The translations under genes and the position numbers were made by a program. The notes under the pieces were generated by a model. That model had not been told where the DNA came from. It ran no database searches and saw nothing but the letters and a program-made list of their open reading frames with translations. DNA of 64,000 bases from Galerina marginata. Its lineage: Eukaryota > Basidiomycota > Agaricomycetes > Agaricales > Galerinaceae. The DNA is taken from the NCBI GenBank assembly GCA_023014335.1, contig JAECYW010000024.1, positions 248,001-312,000 of the forward strand, read 5' to 3'. How positions within the stretch are numbered: position 1 is the stretch's first letter; every line of letters starts with the position of its first letter. Shown here piece after piece: positions 9,796 to 20,797 of the stretch.

Positions 9796-12637
9796 CCAAT
9801 GGTGCCGATGTGAGGGCCGGAGAATTTAGAAATTTGGAAGGAGAGACCAAAAGACGCCAGTCAAAAGCGGAGATCCAATTTTCTTGCTGACGATTCAACA
9901 TCGGTCACCAATCGCCTTGTTCCGTCTCCCCCACTACGCCGCCAGTGCGCAGCCTTTCTTACAGACGACCACCACACCGGATTGCTCTCTTTCACGCCAT
10001 AATACCATTCCTAGGAGGCAGAATCGCATTCAGACTCGATGAGCAGCATTTGTAGGTTCGTTCCACTTCCTCAAGGCCACTCACTCATATAACACGTCCG
10101 ACGTCGTGGCCTCTAGCTACGCGATTTCTGTACACCTCGACCTTTCTGCACGGTTTTGGCGCCTATGAACACGTCGTACTTTCGCCCAGCACGACCTGGG
10201 CCTGCACGGACCTTACCGTGTTTTATGTCACACAAGCTCGACGGCATTAGCATTGAGTATTATTACTGGGATGGCAGCTCTGTAGTATCACTCCCGCGAC
10301 TAAAGCGGGACGTCAACACCCGCCATTCGCACTCTGCCAGCTTCAGCTTATCGAAACCAAACGCCAAGCAATCAGTAATATGACAATTCGCTGGCGGGAC
10401 ACGTCGTGAGATGGAAATCAGATGGCATGCAGGAGAACAAGCGAGGTATGTTCGTGTTTTGGATAGTGAAAGTTTCTTGAACTGACTTGGTTTGAACAAA
10501 GTAGACCTGGGTGTAATTCAAGGGCGTTAAAACCCATTTACGCATCACGAACGCCTTCCTCCTGCCTTAATGATGATATTATTCGTATGTATTTACTCTT
10601 TGAGCCACTTCCTTTCTACCCGAAGTCTGATTCGTTTCTTTTTTCAGCTTTCTTTTTTCAGTGATTTCGCCCTTCAATTTTCAACTCTTGGACGTTATTA
10701 CCACAGAGAAAAAAACTATAAACCGGTAGCACCGACAACCGGAACTCGTGGGCACCTTCAATGACTCAGAACCTCTTTCGAGGTGGTTTCGAGCAGAGCT
10801 GACTGAACCTGAGCTGACGGCGGGTTGAGATAATTATGGACGTCCCTATGTATTACTCCACGGTTTCCTTTTTTTTTAATCTCTCGACTCATATCTCCTC
10901 TAATTAAAGGTTGCCCTCGAATTTTCGAACTGTCTTACGTGGCGTTGATCTGAATAAAAGGCGATAAACACGTAGAGGCACCTACAGTTTCCTGGTTTTC
11001 CCATTGCCCCGTCCCACCCTCAGACGCAGCCACCTATGGTACCAGCAGGCAGGCCTTTTGCACTATTAGTGCAGGCGCTGCTACCGAAGCCACCTTAGAA
11101 CGTACTTCGGCGCCGTCCATCGGATGTCGAACAGTCGAAGAAGTGGAAAATCAACCAGTTGGACGTGAAACCAGTTCCTCAACTCCATACTACATCTTGC
11201 GAGGTACGACGATGGACTGTTTCTCGACGCCGATAGGTATAGTAGTATCTTCCTTCTTCTGATTCCTCATCGACATTGCTGACTTCGTCGTGTTGCTTAG
11301 TTTCGCGTTCTCTCCTTTCTCTGACCTGGACGCTCAAGCTTGGCACCTATCGACATGTAATACTTGCCGCTGGCCAAACCTCAGCCGAAGGTACGTTCCT
11401 ATTTTGCGAAGGAAAATTTTCTTGACCTGATGTGTTTCGGTTGGATCAGATTGCGGGATGTCCTTCGTACAAGGATGATAATCCATTTGTTGATGAGGAG
11501 CGACTTATTTCATCTCAATCACTGTCTATCTTAGGTACTCTCTCACTTTCTTCCTCTCTTCCCTCTACTTGACGTCTAACTCCTATATTTTCTTAGTAGT
11601 TTTGCCCTAGTTTTGCCCTTCATCGGCCCACGATTTTATGGTCGAAAGCAGTCTCGAAATGTCCTAATCATGTGGTGGCTTCAATAACAGCTAGCTTCGG
11701 ACGAACCTGGAAGCGCTAGCGCAGCGTGGTGTGGAGCTGATCGTCGGTTTCAGGCTGATGGGTCGCAGAATGAACGTGTGTGGGCACTGTTACTCTCCGG
11801 GATTTTCCATCGTCGACCACGAGCGCAGCAACCAGTAGAGGCTCGACCACCCATGCTACGTGGCAGCTGGCAAGTGCGACGGTAGAAAACGCTAGTCTTC
11901 GGGCCCATCTCGGGTGAATGGAGGTATGTTCGTGCTTTGCATCGCGCAGGATATGTTGAATTGACCTTCGGGTTCGCAGCTATACATCAAGGTGAAGAAC
12001 TGCCTCACCAACCCAGGCCCCAGCGTCGAGTCGTTTACCTGGTCACTCTATGAAAGGTCATCTTAAGTTCTCGGTCGGTGAAGTTCCCAGTATCTTCCGC
12101 GCGTAACGTTGACTTGACGAGCAGTGGCCGAGCTAGTATCTCTACGACCTGGACACATTGGCCCTCGAGATCGGCGAGGAATGGGTCAAGTGGATCTTTG
12201 CCTCAATCAGAGAGTATGATGGATTGGATCTTGGAGTAATACTGATTTCTGTTAGGTTACGTGCTTTTTTCTGTTGTTCCTGTCTATCTTTTTTCTTCTT
12301 CGTATTTGTGAAAGGCCTTTGGGAAGCCATTGTTTTGCTCGGCTCGACTTCTAATTAATTCATAGACAACCTTCCTCGAGACACGGTAGTTTACCGTACC
12401 CATGCGCTGGACATGCACTAGCTTTCGGAACTTCCTCCTTGGCTGTCTGGGTATGCCGATAAGGGAGAGCTATTCGACCTTCCTGAGCTATTCGACCTTC
12501 CTGGAATCACATTTGCGTTCAATACTTTGAATAAAAAGACTATCTTTGTAATCCTCACGGAGTCACGCTGATCTGATCAGGATGCCACTTTTTCGCTACT
12601 CTATTCTTGCCGTCAATCATTCTCCGCTGGTCAAGCA
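9796..12637. other. Decayed or unresolved coding fragments, no intact gene
   Basis: No frame here gives a credible whole protein. Several short pieces look like former exons on the plus strand with intron-like gtatgttcgtg donors: around 10156-10380, around 11290-11400, around 11980-12050 and around 12130-12230, and a stop-interrupted stretch 12360-12510 rich in ELFDLPE-type repeats. The near-repeat of gtatgttcgtg at 10445 and 11923 suggests the two halves could be related copies. I do not recognise the family. Confidence 0.35.
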
Positions 12638-14305
12638 ATGGCGGAAATCACCTTCAAACTAGATCAAGACCTGCTGTGGCGTACTCTTTCCTTCATCATA
12701 CAGTCAGACACAGACAAGGAATGGGATACGGAAATCATGAACGACAAGCCTTCGCTTACCACTCTCCGACGCGCATCGCAGGTCTGCTCATCCTGGAGGG
12801 AGCTTACTCTCTCCACGCCATCCTGGTGGGGTCGCCTAATTCACCTAAACTCCCTCAATCAAACATCCGCCGACTGGAGGAACGAAGTTCTGGCGAGATC
12901 TGGCGAATCGGCTCTCCACATCACTGGGTCGGTATGTTGCGACGAACACTTTCTCGAAATGCTTCTCGACAAGCACTGGGACAGAATACGGGTACTACGT
13001 ATCAATTGCGACTCTTTTATCTCCCATTATCTTCATTTTGATCTCTTCCAATACCTCCAACGTCCTGCTCCTTCAATGGAGATTTGCGCAATCCAAGTGA
13101 ATGGCTGGCCTGATCTCTTAAGTCGACCTCTACCTCCAAACTTCCGTCTTTTCTCCAACTCTGCGCCGTCTCTTCGCTATCTACGTGCATTCCCCCCACA
13201 ACTTGAAGTCTACATTGACCTCCGAGCTCCATTTATAGCCCAGTTTCGAATCCTCGATCTGGCGAGGTGTGGCGTCAGTTCCCATCAGCTCCTGGATATC
13301 CTCGAAAGTACACATTTCCTCGAGGAATTAATAAACGTGCGCCTCAACATTACAGAAGTCGGCGAAACAAGCTCCTCCAAATTCCATGAGATAAAACTTC
13401 CTCACCTCCGCCGAGTCGCCGTATATGCGTTCGACGTTGACGGATGGTTGCACGTCCTGTCGAACATTATACCTGCTCCCCAGTGCGCATTCGACACGTC
13501 ATTGAATCATTGCGCCTTCGCTCTTAGAAGACTGAGCGCCGCCGACATTCTAGCAATATCCCGGGTTCTCTCTTTCTATGCGGAGAATTACTCAACCCAG
13601 CAGAGCCAAACTCGGGTGCGCCTTCATTTCGATAGGAGAAGTATTTTATTTAGCCACGAATACGGCGACAAATTACCAGCCTTATTTTGCTTCTCCCTAC
13701 AGACTAAGAATTCCGTACCAGCTCACACAATTTCGACTCTCCTTCAATCACTATCTCCATACGATCTTAGTACCGCTGTTTCCCTTGACCTATACATTGC
13801 AGAAAGCTGTAACCTCGAGCCAGGCGACCCGGATTTTACACGGTTCATGGCATCCACCCTGGCCTCTGTACGAATCCTCATAAGTGACCTGCCTACTATC
13901 CAATTCCTCTTACGCCTCCATACCTTGCCAGTTGCACCCGCCAATATCCTTCCTTCCTTGCGGGAAATACGGTACCCATACTCAACAGACGATCCCCAAG
14001 TTCAGCTGCTGGCGACGTTTATATACTGGATGCTAAGGGTTGGAAACCCTATTGAACTCCTGGACGTCACGCCAGATTTGGATTCCGAATACAGTTCTCG
14101 AGACTTCAGGTTCCTTGAACAGATCACCGGTCTGAAAGTTAACTGGAACGTCGGAAAGTTCTACTCCCCCACCGACAAGAAGGAATATATATGCGGGAGT
14201 TCGACCCCTGATTCTCTGTATTTTGAAGCAGTGGTTGAAAGTAGTAGTAGGAGTGATGATGGCCTTGAGTTGGAGTCAGAGGCAACTGAGGAAGGGAGTT
14301 CTTAG
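12638..14305 (+). CDS. F-box protein, paralog 1
   Basis: This is an uninterrupted 555-aa frame without introns. The first ~75 residues carry an F-box-like motif (LDQDLLWRTLSFI, then LRRASQVCSSWRELTLSTPSWW). The remaining ~480 residues are a Leu-rich region with no sharp repeat signature. F-box proteins of this type are SCF ubiquitin-ligase adaptors: the F-box binds Skp1 and the C-terminal part binds a substrate; the substrate is unknown. The C terminus is acidic (Glu/Ser-rich). The ATG follows a leader containing ATTCTTGCCGTCA that recurs before paralogs at 26859 and 34035. It is the closest family member to the repeat block and shows no damage. Confidence 0.85.
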   Translation: MAEITFKLDQDLLWRTLSFIIQSDTDKEWDTEIMNDKPSLTTLRRASQVCSSWRELTLSTPSWWGRLIHLNSLNQTSADWRNEVLARSGESALHITGSVCCDEHFLEMLLDKHWDRIRVLRINCDSFISHYLHFDLFQYLQRPAPSMEICAIQVNGWPDLLSRPLPPNFRLFSNSAPSLRYLRAFPPQLEVYIDLRAPFIAQFRILDLARCGVSSHQLLDILESTHFLEELINVRLNITEVGETSSSKFHEIKLPHLRRVAVYAFDVDGWLHVLSNIIPAPQCAFDTSLNHCAFALRRLSAADILAISRVLSFYAENYSTQQSQTRVRLHFDRRSILFSHEYGDKLPALFCFSLQTKNSVPAHTISTLLQSLSPYDLSTAVSLDLYIAESCNLEPGDPDFTRFMASTLASVRILISDLPTIQFLLRLHTLPVAPANILPSLREIRYPYSTDDPQVQLLATFIYWMLRVGNPIELLDVTPDLDSEYSSRDFRFLEQITGLKVNWNVGKFYSPTDKKEYICGSSTPDSLYFEAVVESSSRSDDGLELESEATEEGSS

Positions 14306-14684
14306 TTATGCCGTGATGCTACGCAGTGGGCTGGTGATTTGGACACTACTTGTCCGTTACATGCTTTCGGGGAACAGCTCACTTCCAAGCACTACGAGTG
14401 CGGTCCGAATTAGCAGACAGATAGAAATGGTTGGAAAATTACTCCACGAAAATTTAGTATAAAGACAAAAGGCAGGGTACCCGGCACGAAAATGTGGCGC
14501 TTTTTTGGTTTATTACAGGCTTGGTTATCTAAATTCAGTCCACCGAGGAACTCGTGTCGTTTCTCCTTCGAGTCGATTCTATATTTAGACGGGTGTGCCT
14601 GTCGTGATATATCGTCGCAGATCTCCTGAAGAGAACCCCTGGAGGGTATAATTAACAAGAGGGTACATATGAATACCAGGAACG

Positions 14685-14692
14685 TATAAATA
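14685..14692 (+). promoter_or_regulatory. TATA box for CipC-like gene
   Basis: TATAAATA lies 79 bp upstream of the ATG at 14764, in the expected position and orientation for an RNA polymerase II core promoter. Confidence 0.6.
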
Positions 14693-14763
14693 GCAGTTTA
14701 TCGCCTTATCTGATCCTCATCTCTCTCTTTCTTCCTTCCACATCTTAAACGAAACATATCACT

Positions 14764-15372
14764 ATGGGTTGGCTCGACAGCATCGCAGACAAAGAGGCAG
14801 CCTGGGAACAGGTACCCTCTCCCGTCTTTTATTTATTCATCATGATTGACCTCTTCACGACTTCAGGTCAACAGCGCTGGACACAAGGCGGACTTGACTC
14901 ATGACCTGATCGCCGCCGCCGCTTCTTACGAGGTGAACATCCATGGCTTTCCGCATTTTGTACACTCTTAACACGACCTTTGTTACTCTCCAGGCCGTGA
15001 AGGCGTATGAGAAGCATGTATCCAAAAACGGTCCTCCCGACAGTCATGCGGAGGCAAAGGAATTTTTGTATGTATTTAACTTATTTGACGCATATTTCGA
15101 AGCCTGACGACTGCTAGGGCTGCTGCTGCCGGTGGATTCATCACCCACATTGTGGAGACCAAGGGGGTATGCAGGCCTTTCCTTACCGTTTGATTATACC
15201 GACTTTGCTGATGTATTATATTAAATTTAGCTCGACTACGTCGATAAGGTGAAGGCAAAGAAGGCTGGTGGGTTTTTTCTCGGGGTTGGAGTGTATAAAT
15301 CATTTTGACGGTATTTCAACAGCTCAAGCCAACGTCGAGGAGGTCGTCACGGTGGAAACTTACCAAGGTTGA
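14764..15372 (+). CDS. CipC-like protein (DUF3759)
   Basis: Six small exons (14764-14811, 14867-14932, 14994-15067, 15118-15166, 15231-15267, 15323-15372) join to 107 aa. The opening MGWLDS, the block HDLIAAAASYEAVKAYEKH and the later ETKGLDYVDKVKAK are the hallmarks of the fungal CipC/DUF3759 family, first known as concanamycin-induced protein C in Aspergillus and often strongly expressed in stress or wood-decay conditions. No signal peptide or membrane segment is present, so the protein should be cytosolic. The biochemical role of the family is unknown. A good TATA box lies 79 bp upstream and all splice sites are canonical, so the gene looks functional. The length matches the family. Confidence 0.85.
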
Positions 15373-15982
15373 GGTTCATCGTCAAGTAAATTTTGAGGAT
15401 ATTGTACTTGTAGGCTTCGGAATTTTTGGAGTAAAGGCGTATGTTTTATAAGAGTTATTTTTATGGGTTGAGCTCGTCTCTACTGGCATGTTCTCCGGTT
15501 GGTTATACTTAGAACGAGTATGAATTGAATTCGAACTCGGCGTGTGGTCATTGCAGCGCGGCCCCTAAAAGATTATACGGCCATCTCGTCGTCGACAGTT
15601 GTATGACACTCGCGGGGGGATATACTTAGATTTGCATAGCGAACTTGACAGCCGATTTCTAATGAGGAGAGTAAGTTCTGAGGTAGAAAGACAATTGATA
15701 TCGCGTATTTCGTCGAGGCAACTGAATTGATTCGGTCTTGGGAGGATACTCCATGCGATCATTGGGTGTCGGGATTATAACAAGGTTCGCGATAATTTCA
15801 CCTTAAGACAAACAAATGGTATATTTTCCTTCTGCGGGCATAAAAACGCGGCAGAGGGAACATCAATAGGATTACAATTATGGGGAAATAACCGTAACAA
15901 AAGGCTTCAGTCGTTCGAATAACAATACAAATAGGTAATTGAAAAATTGTTGTTGGGGATTCGGAGAATGCAGCTGGAAAGG
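15373..15982. other. Intergenic, convergent gene ends
   Basis: This stretch separates the 3' ends of two convergent genes. It is AT-rich with no supported coding frame, RNA gene or repeat. Confidence 0.5.
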
Positions 15983-16872
15983 CTAACCCATAAATAGGGC
16001 CATTTGGCTCAACCCCGTCTCCATGTCAAAAGGCTCTGACCATAACAGGTGGGCCAAGTAAAAAATACAAAATATAAGGAATGCAAAGACGAGGAGTATG
16101 GAAAATGGATTACCAATGATCTCCCGATCCTGCACAAAAAATGTCGCCAAGACACTTGACGAATTGTATTCATAAAGTCCTACAGCATAGAACCTGGCTT
16201 CCAGTTGAGAAGAAGGTACACATAAAGCGCATTTTACTCACCCAGTTGTCAGCACGGTTGCGCTAATCCAATCAAGCCACGTAACCTCCGTGGAATAACC
16301 CAGATACGCCAGCGTTGCTTTCGATACCCCGAAAGATAGCACTGTCACGTTTAGCAGGATGCGATATAGGGTGATCGGCGGGTGCGTTGAGTTGACGCTG
16401 GGCAGAGTTCGACGCTCGGTGGAGATGTACACTGGTCGGCGCCGGCAGATCGATAGACGGGTCAGAAAGACCCAGACCACGTCCATGCAGTCATAGCTGA
16501 AGAACCACGAGAAGGACTTTGGGGCACGAGCTTCGAGATCGTAGTCGCTGAAGATTTGGAAGCTGTCGAAAATAGGTCAATAGCCGGAACAAAAATATCA
16601 GATAATTGAAGAGCCCACGTTAAGACTACGGCTACACCTGTAATCCACTCCAACGTTATTGAGGCAAGGTTCCGGCCTTGCTGGGTCAGTGCCGCCTTGG
16701 CTGTCCCAAGACTGAGAGTTGTCAAGATAATAGCCAGGCGATACGGCGTAATCTTGGGATGCCATCTTTGCACGTTATGCCATCGGGTTGGATTGAATGG
16801 AGCGAACCGAAGATGTGTGTCCGCTGAGTGCTCGACGTCGATGTTGCTACTAGCCATGTTTAGTTGTTCCAA
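15983..16872 (-). CDS. Multi-pass membrane protein with internal duplication
   Basis: Exons 16619-16872, 16242-16562 and 15983-16193 (minus strand) join to 261 aa; the second ATG (MASSN, 16857) is an alternative start. There are about five hydrophobic segments. The first half (ITPYRLAIILTTLSLGTAKA, then TLEWITG) and the second half (ITLYRILLNVTVLSFGVSKA, then WLDWISA) align over ~50 residues, so the protein arose by internal duplication. Between them sits a cytosolic-looking stretch with SYDCMDVVWVFLTRLSI. The last hydrophobic segment lies near the C terminus. I do not recognise the family; it resembles uncharacterised basidiomycete membrane proteins. The splice sites are canonical, and the 56-bp intron after residue ~84 is required to keep the frame. 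Function unknown. Confidence 0.7.
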
Positions 16873-18877
16873 AACGGAGCTGGTGTTCAGGAAAGGAATT
16901 AGCGCCTGTATGAGACTACTTCTAGGATCAATCGATCACTGGTGTCCGAAGGCAGAGTCGGTCAAGATGTTGAAAGGGAGTTCGAAACACAAATGGTTTG
17001 CGGAGGGATTGAAATTTGGCACGTCAGCCAGGGTTCGCGAACGGCTGAAGCTATAAATAGACCGCAAACCGGCGTGACACAATTTGGCGCCGACCCTGAA
17101 CCAACCGAAAACGAAAATGACTCTTGTCTCGAACGTCCATCATCACTTCTACCTTTCTCCTCGATTACTTGGTTTATGGGACACAAGTTCACAACTCTCG
17201 CTGTGGATGGGAAATACGTAGAGCCACGGAACTCCTCTCCGCGAGGTTAGCCTGTAAGAATGATCGACAGCGCACCGCGTCAACGACTTGCTGGTCCCGA
17301 CTCCTCGTATCATGTTCCAGACTTTGCTCTCTTAACAACACCTACTGAACGCGTCAAACTACTGCTGGATTGTGGATAGTCCCTCCTTACTTTGACCATT
17401 CTTCGGACCCTTCGCGTCTATGCTAACGACGCGCTCCTCGCTTGTAGTTTACTGCCAGTCTGCCACCACCATGACCCACATTAGCGCGTTCCAGACTTGT
17501 TCCATTGCATCATACGACAGTTTCTGCCCCACACCTCAGGCCCAGGACTAACGGCAGTCTCAGGGACGGAGATCTACCGTGATCATCGCTGATGAGGCCC
17601 GCCTGACCATTCTATAGCTCTACACCGTCAATGATAGCTGGACCCTGACGGCTGTTATTAGTCTTATTTAAAATTCCAAACACTGAAGGACAAGGCGAAT
17701 GACTAGAAAGAACGAGCATGAAAAGCATTAGGTGTTATGCGGGAAACCAGACAGGTGTGTTTTTCTTCTTCGACGGCGAATCTTTCTTGGTTGACTTGTA
17801 GTTGGGGTATGCGTGACGTATACGAAGACCGCTTCATCAGTGACGATCGATTTTTTCCTGCTCCAAAGATCTTGATATATTTCGTGCGTATTTGGTCTCT
17901 TCGCCCTCCCATCTGTCTACCTGATCTCTGACTATATCTACTCAATTTAGGGCTAAACACCAATGCTTCGGCCCTCAAGTGCGTAGACGACTTCATAAAG
18001 ACCATCATCCACAGTGAAGCCGTCGCCTCCAACCACGTTTTCCGTATCTTCTCCGTCCCGAACACTTTCAGCTGCGAAACTGGGCGTAAACAAATGCAGA
18101 AGTAGCAAAACTAGAATGAACAGGCCAGATAATGTTGACTCCGGTGTAGTACGTGTTTTCCCTCTATCTCAAACCGGAAGTTCATTCTCCTTCATTTACG
18201 GGATACCTATAGGTCTTTCTGAAGTGTCTTCCTCTAGCACGACGTACTGCCCAAGGATCACGAGAGCTGAGGTTAGGCAAAGTACTGCGTTCGCTTGTCT
18301 CCTCGTGGCGATGAATACATTGAACTGAGATATGACTTCTCATATCGAAAAGGTGGATATCATTGTACGGGTTTTTTACCTCCTTTCCTCTTCCCTATGC
18401 CTGATCTTCTTTTTTGCAGTTCCTCGATGCCGAGCATCGCCGACATAGCTAAATTCGGCTCAAAGCCGTGTAACGAGTAGCTTGTAGGTGTACAATTGGC
18501 GACATTGAACACGTTAATTTCGAGCTGGTCCTTCGTGAGGTTGAACGATAATACCAATGAGAACCGTCCGTTTCCTGCGGTGTTGCTGTAACAGTACAGA
18601 CGACTCCAACGCCACCTTACCCCAAACACATTTGATCTGCGAAATAGTCGTGTTTATAATTAACGGGGGTTGAGAAGCCCCGTCCTCATAATAGAACAAG
18701 CAAAACTTGTAGTGGACGCCCATCCCCTCGAGAGTTAGACTTATAATTAACCGATTGACAGAGAAAAAATTCGTCAATAGTAAGTACCCGGGTCTGACCC
18801 GGGTTTGTTTATTGCTGGACGTTGACCGATTTTCCTTCATGAATCCTTCCAACCAACTATCCTCCCCAAGCGCAGTA
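16873..18877. other. Intergenic with short coding-like fragments
   Basis: No full gene was resolved. A TATAAATAG at 17050 points to the plus strand, and ATGACTCTTG at 17117 could start a short frame. Around 17950-18106 the plus strand reads like an exon after a TTTAG acceptor (LNTNASALKCVDDFIKTIIH and onward) that stops at 18106. A gene remnant is likely but its family is not recognisable. Confidence 0.3.
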
Positions 18878-20482
18878 ATGCTCCAACGCACTTTCAACTT
18901 GGACCAAACCCTGCTTTGGCGTACTCTTTCCTTCATTGCAGATCCAGGCACACTCGATGAATGGGACACAGAATTTCCGGTCGCCGAAATTCCTGCACCT
19001 CTTATCACTCTCCGACTTGCCTCGCAGGTCTGTTCATCGTGGAGGGATCTCGTCCTTTGTAGCAGCTCCTGGTGGGCCCGCAACATTCACCTGGATCACC
19101 TCAAACAGAAATCTGACCACTGGAGAAATGAAGTTCTAGCCAGATCCGGTATATCGGCCCTCCACGTCATTGGCGTTTTTGAAGATTGCCACGCACGTTT
19201 TCTCGAGGTGCTTTTGGAAGACCATTGGACCAGAATCCGGGTTCTACATCTTATCAGTAAGGAGAATATCCTCGGTTACCTCCACTTTGACCTATATCAA
19301 TACCTCCAACGCCCAACTCCATCCCTGGAGGTCTTCGTTGTCCATCATATTATTGATTTCGAAGACTTTGAAGAACCTTCAAGACAACATTTCCAGCTCT
19401 TCGCCAACTCTGCGCCTTCTTTGCGCTGCCTCCGTCCTTTTTTTAGGGAAGCCGAAGTCTTCATACGTGCCCCATTCATACTCCAGCTTCGTAAACTTAA
19501 TCTCTCAGCTAGTAACATCAGTCCACACCAATTACTGGATGCGCTCGGAGGAGCGCATGCCCTCGAGGAATTAAGAAATGTCCGCGTCACTGCGACAACG
19601 GAGGATGGAACCACACGCCCCTTCAAACTGCCTGCAATATCACTCCCTCGGCTTCGCCAGATCTCCGTACATGCATCCCATGTCGACGCATGGCTCGACG
19701 TCCTGTCAAATATCACACCCGCACCACAATGCACATTGAATACAGCATTGGAACACGATGGCCGCTATATCAGACCACTAACTGCTGAAGACATTACGTC
19801 CATCTCCCATATTCTCTCCTTGTATTCTGGACAACATACCAACTCGGAGGGCTCAACGGCTGTTCGCCTACATTTAGGAAAATACAAATTTTCATTTCGA
19901 CACGAACGTGGTTTACTTCTAACGGACATTTCTTCATTCTTCCTAAAGACCGTGAAGCCCTTACCTCCGCACACAAGTTCCACTCTCCTCAAATCACTTG
20001 CCGCATATGATCTTAGACCCGCTCTCTCTCTTGACCTGGAAATTGCAGAAGGCTGCGATCTCGACTCAGCCGACCCAATTTTCACAGAGTTTACAACCTC
20101 CACCCTTTCATCTGTACAGGTATTGACGATTGACATTCCGACCATTCAATTCTTTTTGACCCTTGATCGCCTTCCTGCCACTATTGCTGCCCGCACCGAT
20201 ATACTTCCCTCCTTGCGGACATTACGATACCCATACGAAATACCTGATGACCAAGCACAGCTGCTGACAACCTTCATATCCTGGAGGCAGAAGATTGGGC
20301 GACCCATTCCTTTTCTAGACATTACGCCGGTATCCGAATACCAAAACGATAGTCGAGACTTTCGATTCCTTGAACAGACCACCGGCTTGAGGGTAGTATG
20401 GACCGTTCGCCAATCATCCACCTCGAAAATCACAATGGAATATTTGTGTGGAAGTGCAAACGCTGACGTGCTAATACTTTGA
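18878..20482 (+). CDS. F-box protein, paralog 2
   Basis: A single-exon frame of 534 aa starts at the ATG of MLQRTFNLDQ, which aligns with the starts of the other paralogs; an in-frame ATG at 18839 would add 13 residues. The F-box reads LDQTLLWRTLSFI followed by LRLASQVCSSWRDLVLCSSSWW. The C-terminal ~450 residues align along their length with paralogs 1, 3 and 4 (for example APFILQLRKLNLS and the near-terminal SRDFRFLEQTTGL block). An SCF ubiquitin-ligase adaptor role is expected from the family; the target is unknown. It lacks the acidic tail of paralog 1. Its 5' leader does not share the ATTCTTGCC element of the others. Confidence 0.85.
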   Translation: MLQRTFNLDQTLLWRTLSFIADPGTLDEWDTEFPVAEIPAPLITLRLASQVCSSWRDLVLCSSSWWARNIHLDHLKQKSDHWRNEVLARSGISALHVIGVFEDCHARFLEVLLEDHWTRIRVLHLISKENILGYLHFDLYQYLQRPTPSLEVFVVHHIIDFEDFEEPSRQHFQLFANSAPSLRCLRPFFREAEVFIRAPFILQLRKLNLSASNISPHQLLDALGGAHALEELRNVRVTATTEDGTTRPFKLPAISLPRLRQISVHASHVDAWLDVLSNITPAPQCTLNTALEHDGRYIRPLTAEDITSISHILSLYSGQHTNSEGSTAVRLHLGKYKFSFRHERGLLLTDISSFFLKTVKPLPPHTSSTLLKSLAAYDLRPALSLDLEIAEGCDLDSADPIFTEFTTSTLSSVQVLTIDIPTIQFFLTLDRLPATIAARTDILPSLRTLRYPYEIPDDQAQLLTTFISWRQKIGRPIPFLDITPVSEYQNDSRDFRFLEQTTGLRVVWTVRQSSTSKITMEYLCGSANADVLIL

Positions 20483-20797
20483 AACGATGCTCAGCTTCCC
20501 TGATGACGAAATTGAATGACAGATTGAGTTGTATAAATTAAAGTAGAACTTGAATGAGGCGGGGAATTAGCACATTCTGAAAAAATAAATTTTATTCCAT
20601 TTGAATCAGTCTATGGTCCCAGGTCATCGCAGCAGGTAGGTTAAGCCCTCTCATCTTCGAGCTATCACAGTTTTGAAAGCCCCTATATTGCGATAGCGAG
20701 TCATCAGATACGGCATACAAGTTGATTACTAGTTTCGTAAACAACACGACGGTAGACTACAGACGTTCAAATCAAGTCAATAGGCCAAAGTGATTCA

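Noticed and set aside
17050..17350. Plus-strand gene after TATAAATAG at 17050
   Set aside because: The following frame is short and without recognisable features; noted only within the intergenic entry.
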